A DNA stretch of 64,000 nt from Chitinophagaceae bacterium (GTDB lineage Bacteria; Bacteroidota; Bacteroidia; Chitinophagales; Chitinophagaceae): positions 372,001-436,000 of the forward strand of contig JADKKJ010000011.1 in assembly GCA_016720565.1 (NCBI GenBank). Reading direction: 5' to 3'. The notes below the pieces were generated by a model. The model was not told the DNA's origin and made no database searches. It saw only the letters and a program-made list of their open reading frames with translations. The stretch's first letter is position 1. Each line of letters opens with the position of its first letter. The translations under genes and the position numbers were made by a program. Shown in pieces: positions 44,709-53,399 of the stretch.

Positions 44709-46547
44709 GTGCCCGATAAGATCGTCCTCTTACCAGATAATATTGCTAACCAGATAGCCGCCGGAGAAGTGATCCAGCGGCCTGCTTCTGCTGTAAAAGA
44801 ATTATTGGAAAATGCCGTTGACGCAGGCGCTACGGAAATACGCCTGCTTATTGCCGATGCAGGCAAAGCACTGGTGCAGGTGATCGACAATGGCAGCGGC
44901 ATGAGCGAGACCGATGCCCGAATGTGTTTTGAAAGACATGCCACTTCCAAGATCAGGACCATAGAAGACCTTTTTCATATCCGTACCATGGGATTCCGGG
45001 GTGAGGCCCTGGCTTCTATTGCCGCGGTGGCACAGGTAGAACTAAAGACCAAAAAAGCGGAGAACGATACGGCCATTTATATTGAAGTGGAGAATAGCCT
45101 GGTAAAAAAACAGGAGCCAATAGCTGCGCCTGATGGCACCAGCATTGCCATGAAAAATCTTTTCTTCAATGTTCCCGCACGCAGGAATTTTTTAAAAAGC
45201 AATGCAGCTGAATTAAGGCATATCATTGATGAGTTTACCCGTGTGGCACTGGCATTCCCGGAAATACTTTTCACACTGAATTCTAACGGGCAGGAATTAT
45301 TCCACCTGGAATCCGGCTCCCTGAAACAGCGCATCATTCAATTGCTGGGCAGCACTTATAATACCAAACTGGTAGCCGTAAATGAAGAAACGGACTACAT
45401 GAACATCTATGGATTTGTTGGAAAACCGGAAACAGCCAAGAAGACAAGAGGCGATCAGTATTTTTTTGTAAATAACCGTTTTATTAAAAGCGCTTACCTC
45501 AATCATGCGGTGATGAACGCCTACCAGGAAATGATCCCTTCTGACAGTTTCCCAATGTATGTGCTGTTCATCGATCTTGATCCCACACAGGTGGATGTGA
45601 ATGTTCATCCCACCAAACAGGAGATCAAGTTTGAAGATGAAAAGATCATTTACGCTTTTGTGCAGGCGGCCATCAAACATGCGCTGGCACAGTTCAGTGT
45701 AACGCCTACGCTGGATTTCAGCCTGGATGCCGGAATCCAGCAATTACCTTCCATACAACAACCTTTCACCGAAAATCAGCAGCAACAGGCTTCAGGTTCT
45801 TCTTTATTCAGGGGTTTTACCCAAAAGCACCAGGCGCATTTTATAGAAAGGTCAAATCCAGGTGAACTAAAGCATTGGAGAGATCTTTATCAAACTGACC
45901 AGAGAACAAAAGAGGAAGGTCCCGAACCATATAAAGCTACTACAGCCTTCCAGGAAATAATGGGTATGAGATCGATGCAGATCCGGGAGCTGATGCAATT
46001 GATGAATGAATTCATTCTGGTGCCAGGGGAAGAAAGCTTCTTACTCGTGAACCAGCAACTGGCCCATGAAAGGGTATTATATGAACAAATGACCATTGCC
46101 AGCAGGGATAAACCGATGAGCACGCAGCGAAGCATGTTCCCCGTCACCATGGAACTTTCTCCCGCCGATACAGCCATCATGGAAGAGATCATGGATGACC
46201 TTCAGCACCTGGGTTATATGATAGAACCATTTGGTAAGAACAGTTTTGTGATACAGGGTACACCTGCAGATGTAGGCACCGGAAATGAAAAGCATACTAT
46301 TGATATTTTGCTGGACCAATACAAACATTTCAACAGCGACCTGAAATTCTCCCGCCGTGAAAAGCTTATCAGGTCACTGGCCCGCCAGCGTTCTGTAAAA
46401 TCAGGGCAAATTTTGGGTGATAAGGAAATGCGGCAACTGGTCACTGAACTATTCGCCTGCGAGCAACCCAACCGGTCAGCAGATGGCCGTCCCATCTATG
46501 TTGAATTTAAAAAAGACCAGCTTGACCGAATGTTCTTTGGAGCATAG
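44709..46547 (+). CDS. mutL: DNA mismatch repair endonuclease MutL
   Basis: A mismatch-repair ATPase that links MutS to strand incision (612 residues). The GHKL ATPase is intact: LLPDNIANQIAAGEVIQRPA, ELLENAVDAGA, IDNGSGM, ATSKI and TMGFRGEAL. The C-terminal endonuclease motif DQHAxxExxxxE aligns to NQQLAHERVLYE near residue 455: both glutamates stay, but D and H are replaced. The frame is open back to 44586, but GTG 44709 places PDKIVLLPDN at the start as in the family, after an AAGGAGAA site. Confidence 0.95.
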   Translation: MPDKIVLLPDNIANQIAAGEVIQRPASAVKELLENAVDAGATEIRLLIADAGKALVQVIDNGSGMSETDARMCFERHATSKIRTIEDLFHIRTMGFRGEALASIAAVAQVELKTKKAENDTAIYIEVENSLVKKQEPIAAPDGTSIAMKNLFFNVPARRNFLKSNAAELRHIIDEFTRVALAFPEILFTLNSNGQELFHLESGSLKQRIIQLLGSTYNTKLVAVNEETDYMNIYGFVGKPETAKKTRGDQYFFVNNRFIKSAYLNHAVMNAYQEMIPSDSFPMYVLFIDLDPTQVDVNVHPTKQEIKFEDEKIIYAFVQAAIKHALAQFSVTPTLDFSLDAGIQQLPSIQQPFTENQQQQASGSSLFRGFTQKHQAHFIERSNPGELKHWRDLYQTDQRTKEEGPEPYKATTAFQEIMGMRSMQIRELMQLMNEFILVPGEESFLLVNQQLAHERVLYEQMTIASRDKPMSTQRSMFPVTMELSPADTAIMEEIMDDLQHLGYMIEPFGKNSFVIQGTPADVGTGNEKHTIDILLDQYKHFNSDLKFSRREKLIRSLARQRSVKSGQILGDKEMRQLVTELFACEQPNRSADGRPIYVEFKKDQLDRMFFGA

Positions 46548-46565
46548 ATCCAACATCTGACCTTC

Positions 46566-48053
46566 TCAGTATTTTTCCCTCAAAGCCTGGAGGAATTTTT
46601 CCACCGCCTTCCTGACCTCGGTAGCAGAGGCCTGGTGATTATTTACAAGCGTTGAAAAGATCAGCAATTTCCCCTTTTTAGTATAGAGGTAGCCACTGAA
46701 GGCCACCACGCCTGATAATGTGCCGGTCTTTCCATAGATATAACCACTATCTGCCCTGTAATAGCTGCTGATGGTGCCTTCACCACCAGTGGCGAATACC
46801 AGTTTTACCCGGTCCATTCCAAACTCGGTTCTTATTTTATCCAGTATAGCGACCAGGTCGCGGGGAGTAAATAAATTATAACGACTCAGGCCGGACCCAT
46901 CCACCCAACGGGGTTTCTGCGGAAGGTCGCTGAGGTCCGTCTTTAAAATAGTATCGATGATATTCTCATCGTTCATATAACCGAGTTTCTTATTACTCAC
47001 CATTAGCAGGGATTGCTCCGCAAAAAAATTATCGCTGCGGTGCATCATGGGTTTCAGCAAGGAGTCCAGGGGTCGTGACCAGATGGTCTTCCAATCTTTC
47101 ACTTTTAAGTTCAAACCCGAACAACCTTCGCAAAGGAAACTGCCTGGTATATCATATTGTGGCCGGATATGATGAATCTTCACCTGGTAATCGTGCGAAA
47201 GCAGTTCAATAGCGGTTTTCGATCCTTTTGTAACAAAAGGAATAGAAGCATTACTGAATACCTGGCTGGAGGCGGCAATGACAAAATCATTACTCGAAAG
47301 TTCCCGGCCAACCAGGATCTTAGGAGCAACTGCCTGCTGTGTTTCTTTAGATAAATAAAAACTTCGGGCATTCACTATCGAATCAAGATAAGGAGAGGCT
47401 GTTTTAAAAAGCAGCAATTCGTTTCCCGATCGGCCTCCTTTTATGGATGGGTCCCTGTTTGCCGGCGCATTCAATTTCATATCGATCACATTGCCATAAA
47501 CAGGAAGGCTGGATCTTTCTGCCATATAGGCCGCCTCATAATCATTCCATGACCAGCCACTTCCAAAATGATCATCTCTCCATACAGTATCCAGTATGGC
47601 CACCTCATTATGATATTTGCGAAGCTGGCGGTAGACCCAATCCCAGGCGGGTTGCCTGGCAAAATCAGGATGAAGAAAAGTTGGATCTCCCATTGGCTGA
47701 ATAGCCAGGTAACTCACCGAAGAATCTTCATTTTGCGCCACGCCCACTCTTAAACCCGGGATGCTATCTCCTAAATATTTCATGGCTGCATAACAGGTAG
47801 CGATCTTGGTATTGCTGGCAGGTACAAAATATTTATCGCCCTGGTATTCGTACCAATATTTATTGGAAGCAGGTTCATAAATACTGATGCCGATGTGAGC
47901 AGCTATAAGCGCTTTGTTTTGTATGACTTCCGTCCTGGCCGTTTTACCGATATGAAAAGCCTTACTGCAGGAAGTAATTGAAGAGGCCAGCAAAATACAA
48001 GCTGTGAGCATTGAGCTTTGAACCTTGAGCTTTAAACCGTATAAAAAATTCAT
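46566..48053 (-). CDS. dacB: PBP4-type D-alanyl-D-alanine carboxypeptidase/endopeptidase
   Basis: A lipoprotein of the S13 peptidase family that trims or cleaves peptidoglycan cross-links. From ATG 48053 it has 495 residues with a lipobox cysteine at 29 (SSITSC). The penicillin-binding motifs are S80-x-x-K83 in PASNTKIA, SDN in MHRSDNFFAEQ and KTG in IYGKTGTLSG. VDGSGLSRYN is a further family signature. The codons for GLKLKVQSSMLTA overlap a 7-bp tandem repeat, so the start region may be repeat-derived; ATG 48011 (MLTACILLASS) is an alternative start. It is transcribed after the arginase-like gene. Confidence 0.9.
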   Translation of the reverse strand: MNFLYGLKLKVQSSMLTACILLASSITSCSKAFHIGKTARTEVIQNKALIAAHIGISIYEPASNKYWYEYQGDKYFVPASNTKIATCYAAMKYLGDSIPGLRVGVAQNEDSSVSYLAIQPMGDPTFLHPDFARQPAWDWVYRQLRKYHNEVAILDTVWRDDHFGSGWSWNDYEAAYMAERSSLPVYGNVIDMKLNAPANRDPSIKGGRSGNELLLFKTASPYLDSIVNARSFYLSKETQQAVAPKILVGRELSSNDFVIAASSQVFSNASIPFVTKGSKTAIELLSHDYQVKIHHIRPQYDIPGSFLCEGCSGLNLKVKDWKTIWSRPLDSLLKPMMHRSDNFFAEQSLLMVSNKKLGYMNDENIIDTILKTDLSDLPQKPRWVDGSGLSRYNLFTPRDLVAILDKIRTEFGMDRVKLVFATGGEGTISSYYRADSGYIYGKTGTLSGVVAFSGYLYTKKGKLLIFSTLVNNHQASATEVRKAVEKFLQALREKY

Positions 48054-48178
48054 ATTGAAAAATGATTTTAATTCTGCCTGACAAACTCCCGAATCTCGAC
48101 TCAAGACTTTTGACTTCTTACCTGCCTGCTTGCACAAAGACTCCTGACTACTAACTTCCAACTCCTAACTTTCCTCTA
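48002..48178. repeat. Degenerate 7-bp tandem repeats (three blocks)
   Basis: Read on the minus strand: 48178-48138 gives AGTTAGG, AGTTGGA, AGTTAGT, AGTCAGG, AGTCTTT. 48116-48082 gives AGTCAAA, AGTCTTG, AGTCGAG, ATTCGGG, AGTTTGT. 48043-48002 gives AGCTCAA, GGTTCAA, AGCTCAA, TGCTCAC, AGCTTGT inside the dacB 5' coding end. The 7-base phase holds within each block. Confidence 0.7.
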
Positions 48179-49312
48179 GCTTCTCTCCTGCGCCCTCAGC
48201 CATCTCTCCGGTATCTCATTACTGCTGGCCAGGAGGTAATCTTTATAACTGCAGGCAATAAAATTCTTATCCGGTAATTGCATCCACCACCTGCCGGTCT
48301 TCTTGCTCTGAAGGAATATGGTTTGCACTTCGGCAAAAGCCATATGATATTCATTGAAAGAATCCCTTTCATTCAGTTCCGCTTCTCGCCTTCCGCGACT
48401 GCGCCCATCCAGTATATACCAGATCATCTGTGCGATCTGCTTAGCAGTAAGATCATCCCGGTCGTTCTCCGCATTATATCCGTAGATACCTATACTGCTT
48501 ACAGTGGGGCTCATGCCCGCATACCGCATCAGCATACAGGACTCTTCGCCATTAAATCCATTGGGCGATAGCGTGTTCGCTGGGGCATAGGCATTGGCGA
48601 TAGCGGTAATATCAAAACTTACCAGTTCGCTGTTTCTTATCACGGGTTCCATTTCATCCATACTTTCTTTTACAGTGCCTACCCGGTAGCAGTCAAACCT
48701 CAGTTTATCCAGCGTCTCCAGCATACGGGGATGAACAAAATAACTCTGGAATCCTATATGGTTATAATGCCGTATGAAATTCGGGTCTCCCGTAAGCATC
48801 TGCATCAGGAAATTCTCATGGCGAAAAGGAGATTCAAGGTCCAGGTCGATCAGGGCATCGATACAACTTGCCTCTATGATCTTTTTACTGTCGGAATAAG
48901 CCTGGTATTGGGATAAGGTCAGATCGTGTGAACCTCCGAGGATGACCACCGTTTTTCCATCATCCACCAGTTCTTTTACAACGGTCTTTAATGCCGCATA
49001 GGAATCAGTATATAGCGCACCCGTTTTTATATTTCCCACATCAGCTATCCTGATATCCTCATGCCAGTAAAAAAGTCCGTACAGGTAACGGCGAATGATA
49101 TCGGGCGATTCGCTTTGTCCGTGGATCAACCCGCTGCCTCTTTGCTCACCACATCCTACGATCACGATCTGGGCTTCATCCAGCTCGGGAAATTCCTCCG
49201 CATAAATGGCCATCCTTTTCCCTAACTGACCCTCCTTAAAACCTTCATCCTGGGAAAGGCTGTTCAGGTCGATAGGGTGAAGGAAATCAGCGATATTCAG
49301 GTGATCAGACAT
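48176..49312 (-). CDS. Arginase/formimidoylglutamase-like protein with degenerate metal site
   Basis: A 378-residue protein of the ureohydrolase fold. The expected Mn-binding motifs are recognisable but altered: GGSHD at 126-130 (usual GGDHS/N), DALID at 152-156 (usual DAHxD, histidine lost) and SFDITAIANAYAPA at 232-245 (usual SxDxDxxDPxxxP, later aspartates lost). Classical arginase chemistry is therefore doubtful; the protein may have another function or bind metal differently. ATG 49312 follows a TAAGTTTG box; the open frame further upstream (to 49732) overlaps the divergent TonB receptor gene and is not coding. Confidence 0.78.
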   Translation of the reverse strand: MSDHLNIADFLHPIDLNSLSQDEGFKEGQLGKRMAIYAEEFPELDEAQIVIVGCGEQRGSGLIHGQSESPDIIRRYLYGLFYWHEDIRIADVGNIKTGALYTDSYAALKTVVKELVDDGKTVVILGGSHDLTLSQYQAYSDSKKIIEASCIDALIDLDLESPFRHENFLMQMLTGDPNFIRHYNHIGFQSYFVHPRMLETLDKLRFDCYRVGTVKESMDEMEPVIRNSELVSFDITAIANAYAPANTLSPNGFNGEESCMLMRYAGMSPTVSSIGIYGYNAENDRDDLTAKQIAQMIWYILDGRSRGRREAELNERDSFNEYHMAFAEVQTIFLQSKKTGRWWMQLPDKNFIACSYKDYLLASSNEIPERWLRAQERS

Positions 49313-49327
49313 GTGTTGATTTAGGAA

Positions 49328-49335
49328 CAAACTTA
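49328..49335 (-). promoter_or_regulatory. Predicted -7 box for the arginase-like gene
   Basis: On the minus strand TAAGTTTG matches TAnnTTTG exactly, 15 nt upstream of the ATG at 49312. Confidence 0.5.
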
Positions 49336-49415
49336 GCGAAAAGCAGCAATGAAATAATGTGACAAGCAGCGGATAGACTAATTTTATTGTTTCATTCAAT
49401 AAAGACCACCTGACT

Positions 49416-51389
49416 ATGCCCCTAAGGCTATTAAATTGCCTGGTTTTTCTTATTATTTCAGGAACATTATTTTCCCAGGTTCCTGCAAAAAAAGATTCCA
49501 CAGCCAGCTCCAAACTGGATTCGCTTAAGCAGCTGGATGAAGTGATCATTTCCTCTACCCGTACCGATACCAGGATAGAAAATACGCCTACCCGAGTGGA
49601 AGTACTGGGGTCTGAAGAAGTGGATGAAGAAAGTGGTGTAAAGCCTACACATGTGGCCAGCCTTTTGGGAGATGTTGCCGGTATACAGGCCCAACAAACT
49701 TCTGCAGTATCCGTGAATACTGAAATGCGCATCCAGGGTTTACCCGGCAGTTATACTCAATTGCTTCGCGATGGACTTCCATTATTTGGAGGGTATGCAT
49801 CCAGCTTCAGTGTATTGCAGATACCACCACTTGACCTGAAACAGATCGAGATCATAAAAGGAGCCAGTTCTACACTCTATGGGGGCGGCGCCATTGCCGG
49901 AATGATCAATATCATTTCAAAAAAACCTTCCTTACGCGGACCGGAACGTTATTTACTGGTGAACCAGTCTACATTAAGTGAGTCAAATTTCAATATTTTC
50001 ATAGCCGACCGCGACAAGAAAAAAGGATATACATTTTTTGGCGGTGGCTCTTACCAAAAGCCTAAAGACGTAAATAAAGATGGATTCAGTGACCTGCCAT
50101 TGACGGAGACCATTGTGATGCACCCTGTTTTTTACGCTTACCCTAATGAAAAAAATGTTTTCTCCCTGGGCATCAACAGCACTTTCGAAGAGAGAAGAGG
50201 TGGCGATATGCTGGTACTTCGGAACATCACAGATGCGGATCACCAGTTTTATATTTTGAACAGGTCGTACCGAAACAGCCTGGATGCCAGCTGGGAAAAA
50301 AAGATCACTCCCCGCGATAAATTAACGGTGAAAGGCATCGGCTCCTGGTTCTACCGCAATATTACCAGCAATAGCTTTGGCATGAAGGGAAAACAGGTGG
50401 CCTGGTACTCGGAGGCCTCTTATGTGATGAAACGAACCAAACACGACCTGGTGGCAGGATTGAATCTAAACGGGGAAAATTTCAGTAAAAAATCTCCCGA
50501 CAGCAGTTTGCTTCCGGAATATGCTCATTTCACCCTGGGCGCTTTTGTGCAGGACGACTGGAGGGTGAATTCAAAATGGACCATTGAAACAGGTATCAGG
50601 ACCGATTACCATAATCGGTACGGAGCTTTTTTCCTTCCCCGGTTTTCCCTGTTGTTTAAACCAAGCCATGTTATAACCAGTCGCCTGGGCGGTGGCCTTG
50701 GCTATAAAGTGCCTTCTCTTTTCAACAGCGAGATCGATGAAAGGGATTACAGGATCGTTCGATACAGGCCCGCTGCGAAGATCAGGGCAGAACGATCCTA
50801 TGGTGCTAACTGGGACCTTAATTTTAAGAAAGAATGGAATGACGTTGAACTTACTGTTAACCAGTCATTCTATATAACGCGTATCGACCATTCTTTAATA
50901 GGAAAGGTCAACGGTAATTATATAGATTATGAGAATGCGGACAAGCCTGTAATGACAAAAGGGTTTGAGACCTGGGTGCAAATTGCTTATGCCGGACTGG
51001 AAGCTTATTTAGGCTATACATTGGCGGATGCAAAAAAGAAATATGATCCGGCCCAGCCTTACCTGGAACTCAGCGCCCGCAATAAATTCGCCTCAGTGAT
51101 CTCTTATGAATTCTCCCCGCGATTCAGGGCCTGCATAGAAGCATCGTATATCGGACCCCAATACCTGGAGACAGGTATAAAAAGTCCGGGTTATCCCCTG
51201 GCAGCGGGAATGGTTCGATATGATTTAGGACGCTATTCATTCGTATTGAACTGCGAGAATATTTTTGATTATCGCCAGACCAAAAAGGAAGGAATCCTGA
51301 TCCCCCCCTATACCAATCCGGGTTTCAAACAGATCTGGGCCCCATTGGATGGAAGGGTGGCAAACCTCAGCATCCGTATGAAATTCTGA
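49416..51389 (+). CDS. TonB-dependent receptor
   Basis: An outer-membrane active transporter of 657 residues. A signal peptide (MPLRLLNCLVFLIISGTLFSQ) is followed by a TonB-box-like segment (LDEVIISSTRTDTRIENTPT). The plug domain is VEVLGSEEVDEESG, MRIQGLPGSYTQLLRDGLPLFG and IEIIKGASSTLYGGGAIAGMINIISK. The barrel ends in VANLSIRMKF with the typical terminal phenylalanine. There is no carboxypeptidase-regulatory domain and no SusD partner, so a siderophore, metal or vitamin substrate is more likely than a glycan; no substrate can be assigned. TAATTTTA at 49379-49386 is a possible promoter box. Confidence 0.92.
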   Translation: MPLRLLNCLVFLIISGTLFSQVPAKKDSTASSKLDSLKQLDEVIISSTRTDTRIENTPTRVEVLGSEEVDEESGVKPTHVASLLGDVAGIQAQQTSAVSVNTEMRIQGLPGSYTQLLRDGLPLFGGYASSFSVLQIPPLDLKQIEIIKGASSTLYGGGAIAGMINIISKKPSLRGPERYLLVNQSTLSESNFNIFIADRDKKKGYTFFGGGSYQKPKDVNKDGFSDLPLTETIVMHPVFYAYPNEKNVFSLGINSTFEERRGGDMLVLRNITDADHQFYILNRSYRNSLDASWEKKITPRDKLTVKGIGSWFYRNITSNSFGMKGKQVAWYSEASYVMKRTKHDLVAGLNLNGENFSKKSPDSSLLPEYAHFTLGAFVQDDWRVNSKWTIETGIRTDYHNRYGAFFLPRFSLLFKPSHVITSRLGGGLGYKVPSLFNSEIDERDYRIVRYRPAAKIRAERSYGANWDLNFKKEWNDVELTVNQSFYITRIDHSLIGKVNGNYIDYENADKPVMTKGFETWVQIAYAGLEAYLGYTLADAKKKYDPAQPYLELSARNKFASVISYEFSPRFRACIEASYIGPQYLETGIKSPGYPLAAGMVRYDLGRYSFVLNCENIFDYRQTKKEGILIPPYTNPGFKQIWAPLDGRVANLSIRMKF

Positions 51390-51401
51390 GGCATAATTTG
51401 G

Positions 51402-51409
51402 TACCTTTG
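51402..51409 (+). promoter_or_regulatory. Predicted -7 box for pheS, leaderless spacing
   Basis: TACCTTTG, an exact TAnnTTTG match, ends 5 nt before the pheS ATG and starts 12 nt after the TonB receptor stop. Confidence 0.55.
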
Positions 51410-51414
51410 CCGCT

Positions 51415-52446
51415 ATGCAAGAACTGCTTAATAAATTAGAGGCTTACAAAAAAGAAATGGCTGAATTTCCGGCTGCCGACGAAAAGCAGGTGGAAGAATT
51501 CAGGATAAAATACCTTGGCACCAAAGGCTTGTTGAAGTCCATCATGGGCGAAATGAAGAATGTGCCCGTTGAGCAAAAAAAAGAAGCCGGACAATTACTC
51601 AATGAGTTCAAACAATTCACTGAAGAGCTTTACGAAAAACGCAAAACTTCCTCCTCCAATGGAGAAGAGAAGATTGCAGGTGAAACAGACCTGAGTTTAC
51701 CCGGAGAAGAGCTTCCTATTGGTTCCCGACATCCTATTACCTTAATGCGCAACCGCATAGTATCTATTTTCCAGCGGCTGGGGTTTGCAGTAGCAGAAGG
51801 CCCGGAGATAGAGGATGACTGGCATAATTTCGGCGCCCTTAATTTACCCGAGCATCACCCGGCAAGGGATATGCAGGATACTTTTTATGTGCAACAGAAT
51901 CCGTCCTTCTTACTTCGTACACACACCAGCAATGTGCAGATCCGCGAAATGGAAAAAGGCGTACTGCCTATTCGCGGCATATATCCCGGCCGTGTTTATC
52001 GTAATGAGACCGTCAGTGCCCGCTCGCATTGTTTCTTTCACCAGGTGGAAGGATTATACATAGATGAGAATGTTTCTTTCGCCGATTTGAAACAAACTTT
52101 ATATTTTTTTGTGAAGGAAATGTATGGCAAGGATGTAAAAGTTCGTTTCCGCCCTTCTTATTTCCCCTTTACTGAACCCAGCGCGGAGATGGATGTAAGT
52201 TGCTTTATCTGCGGTGGAGAAGGATGCAATGTTTGTAAAAAAACCGGATGGGTAGAGATCCTTGGTTGCGGAATGGTTCATCCCAATGTGCTGAGCAATT
52301 GCAATATCGATCCCAATAAATACACCGGATTTGCTTTTGGAATGGGTATTGAAAGACCCGCCATGCTTAAATATGGTATCAACGATATCCGTTTATTCAG
52401 CGAAAATGACGTACGCTTCCTGAAACAATTTTCCAGCTCTATTTAG
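51415..52446 (+). CDS. pheS: Phenylalanyl-tRNA synthetase alpha subunit
   Basis: Charges tRNA-Phe with phenylalanine as part of the alpha2-beta2 enzyme. The 343-residue protein has an N-terminal coiled coil (about 1-90) and a class II catalytic core: GSRHPITLMRNRI, AEGPEIEDDWHNFGALNLP, LLRTHTSNVQIREM, GRVYRNETVSARSHCFFHQVEG (motif 2), FRPSYFPFTEPSAEMDV, and GFAFGMGIERPAML (motif 3). The insertion CFICGGEGCNVCKKTGWVEILG carries a cysteine cluster. pheT is not adjacent. Confidence 0.97.
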   Translation: MQELLNKLEAYKKEMAEFPAADEKQVEEFRIKYLGTKGLLKSIMGEMKNVPVEQKKEAGQLLNEFKQFTEELYEKRKTSSSNGEEKIAGETDLSLPGEELPIGSRHPITLMRNRIVSIFQRLGFAVAEGPEIEDDWHNFGALNLPEHHPARDMQDTFYVQQNPSFLLRTHTSNVQIREMEKGVLPIRGIYPGRVYRNETVSARSHCFFHQVEGLYIDENVSFADLKQTLYFFVKEMYGKDVKVRFRPSYFPFTEPSAEMDVSCFICGGEGCNVCKKTGWVEILGCGMVHPNVLSNCNIDPNKYTGFAFGMGIERPAMLKYGINDIRLFSENDVRFLKQFSSSI

Positions 52447-52451
52447 CGGGA

Positions 52452-53333
52452 TCAGAAATACCTGCGATAGCCTGCTTCGACGGTTGTATACTTATAATCG
52501 TGTGTGCCCTGCTGGAATTTCAACAGGCCTGCGTTCTTGCTGAATTTTTTTTCCAGGCTGGATCGGAAAACCATCGGTTTATCCCCTTCTTTTTCCAGGT
52601 ATCCCAGGTAACCCGAAAAACTCGTTTCCCATTTCCAGTTATTCTTACGGTATTCCAGCCCTGTGCCAAAAAGAAAGGCGTCATCCTGCCGAAGGTCATT
52701 GCGATCTATCTGCCAGCAATAAAAACCCAGCATGCCTATCCATTTAAATCCTGAGTGGCCCAATGGCTTTCCTGCGGAAACATCAAACCAGTAACCCATA
52801 TTATCGGTGAAACGCGATGAAGCAAAACCATTGGAGGAAGGATATCGATAGCCAATTCGCAGGGCCAGTTGGATATTCTTTTCCCATTTCTTCAGCAGTT
52901 TGATATTCACATTCATTAAAAGGTCGCCCCGGGCTTTTTTGTCGTTCCAGAACTCATAATAAACATGTCTTTCTCTTTTCAGTGAATCAGACATCGTATA
53001 AAATTCAGCAGGGATATAAGAAAGGTTGAAAGCGATCAGGTCTTTTACCAGGCTGATATTGCCATTCAATACAATTGACTGCGCTTTCTCACCAGGTCTT
53101 GAATGAAGTTGAAGCGAACCGGAGACCCAGTCATCATTATCTACGCTGCCATTGGTGAGATAGGGAATTGGGAGTGCATTCGGGCCCATTTTAGCCGGAA
53201 GCATGTTGATGTAACGTGACCAATGGGTAACTCCATCCCAGTGTACGGTCTGCGCCCATTGCTGGGCTGTTTGCCCGTTAGCAGTACACGAGAGCCAGAG
53301 AGCAAGGACCAGAAGGCTGTTTCTGATAAGCAT
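52452..53333 (-). CDS. Exported protein of unknown function, beta-rich
   Basis: A 293-residue protein with a signal peptide (MLIRNSLLVLALWLSCTANGQ) followed by alternating beta segments (LVKDLIAFNLSYIPAEFYTM, KWEKNIQLALRIGYRYPSSNGF, GYWFDVSAGKPLGHSGFKWIGMLGFY, WKWETSFSGYLGYLEKEG). The terminal YTTVEAGYRRYF ends in phenylalanine like an outer-membrane barrel. A small outer-membrane beta-barrel is likely. ATG 53333 is preferred: the longer frame to 53393 contains the terminator of the upstream gene. It lies convergent with pheS, 5 bases between stops. Confidence 0.7.
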   Translation of the reverse strand: MLIRNSLLVLALWLSCTANGQTAQQWAQTVHWDGVTHWSRYINMLPAKMGPNALPIPYLTNGSVDNDDWVSGSLQLHSRPGEKAQSIVLNGNISLVKDLIAFNLSYIPAEFYTMSDSLKRERHVYYEFWNDKKARGDLLMNVNIKLLKKWEKNIQLALRIGYRYPSSNGFASSRFTDNMGYWFDVSAGKPLGHSGFKWIGMLGFYCWQIDRNDLRQDDAFLFGTGLEYRKNNWKWETSFSGYLGYLEKEGDKPMVFRSSLEKKFSKNAGLLKFQQGTHDYKYTTVEAGYRRYF

Positions 53334-53349
53334 GCTGCAATATGCGAAA

Positions 53350-53378
53350 AATAAAAAGGCCATCCTAAGATGGCCCTT
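53350..53378 (-). terminator. Rho-independent terminator
   Basis: On the minus strand GGGCCATC, TTAG loop, GATGGCC, then TTTTTAT. It lies 22 bases after the stop of the small membrane protein gene. The core CCATCCTAAGATGG is the same as in the carB terminator. Confidence 0.75.
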
Positions 53379-53399
53379 ATATTCAGCAGGCAAAATTCA

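Noticed and set aside
48054..48161. Upstream start of dacB adding 36 residues
   Set aside because: The added stretch is made of intergenic heptamer repeats and would bury the lipoprotein signal.
49313..49732. N-terminal extension of the arginase-like protein
   Set aside because: It overlaps the divergent TonB receptor coding region, has no family similarity, and a promoter box lies just before ATG 49312.
53334..53393. Upstream start of the exported protein gene at 52452
   Set aside because: The added codons contain the terminator of the neighbouring gene; ATG 53333 gives a proper signal peptide.
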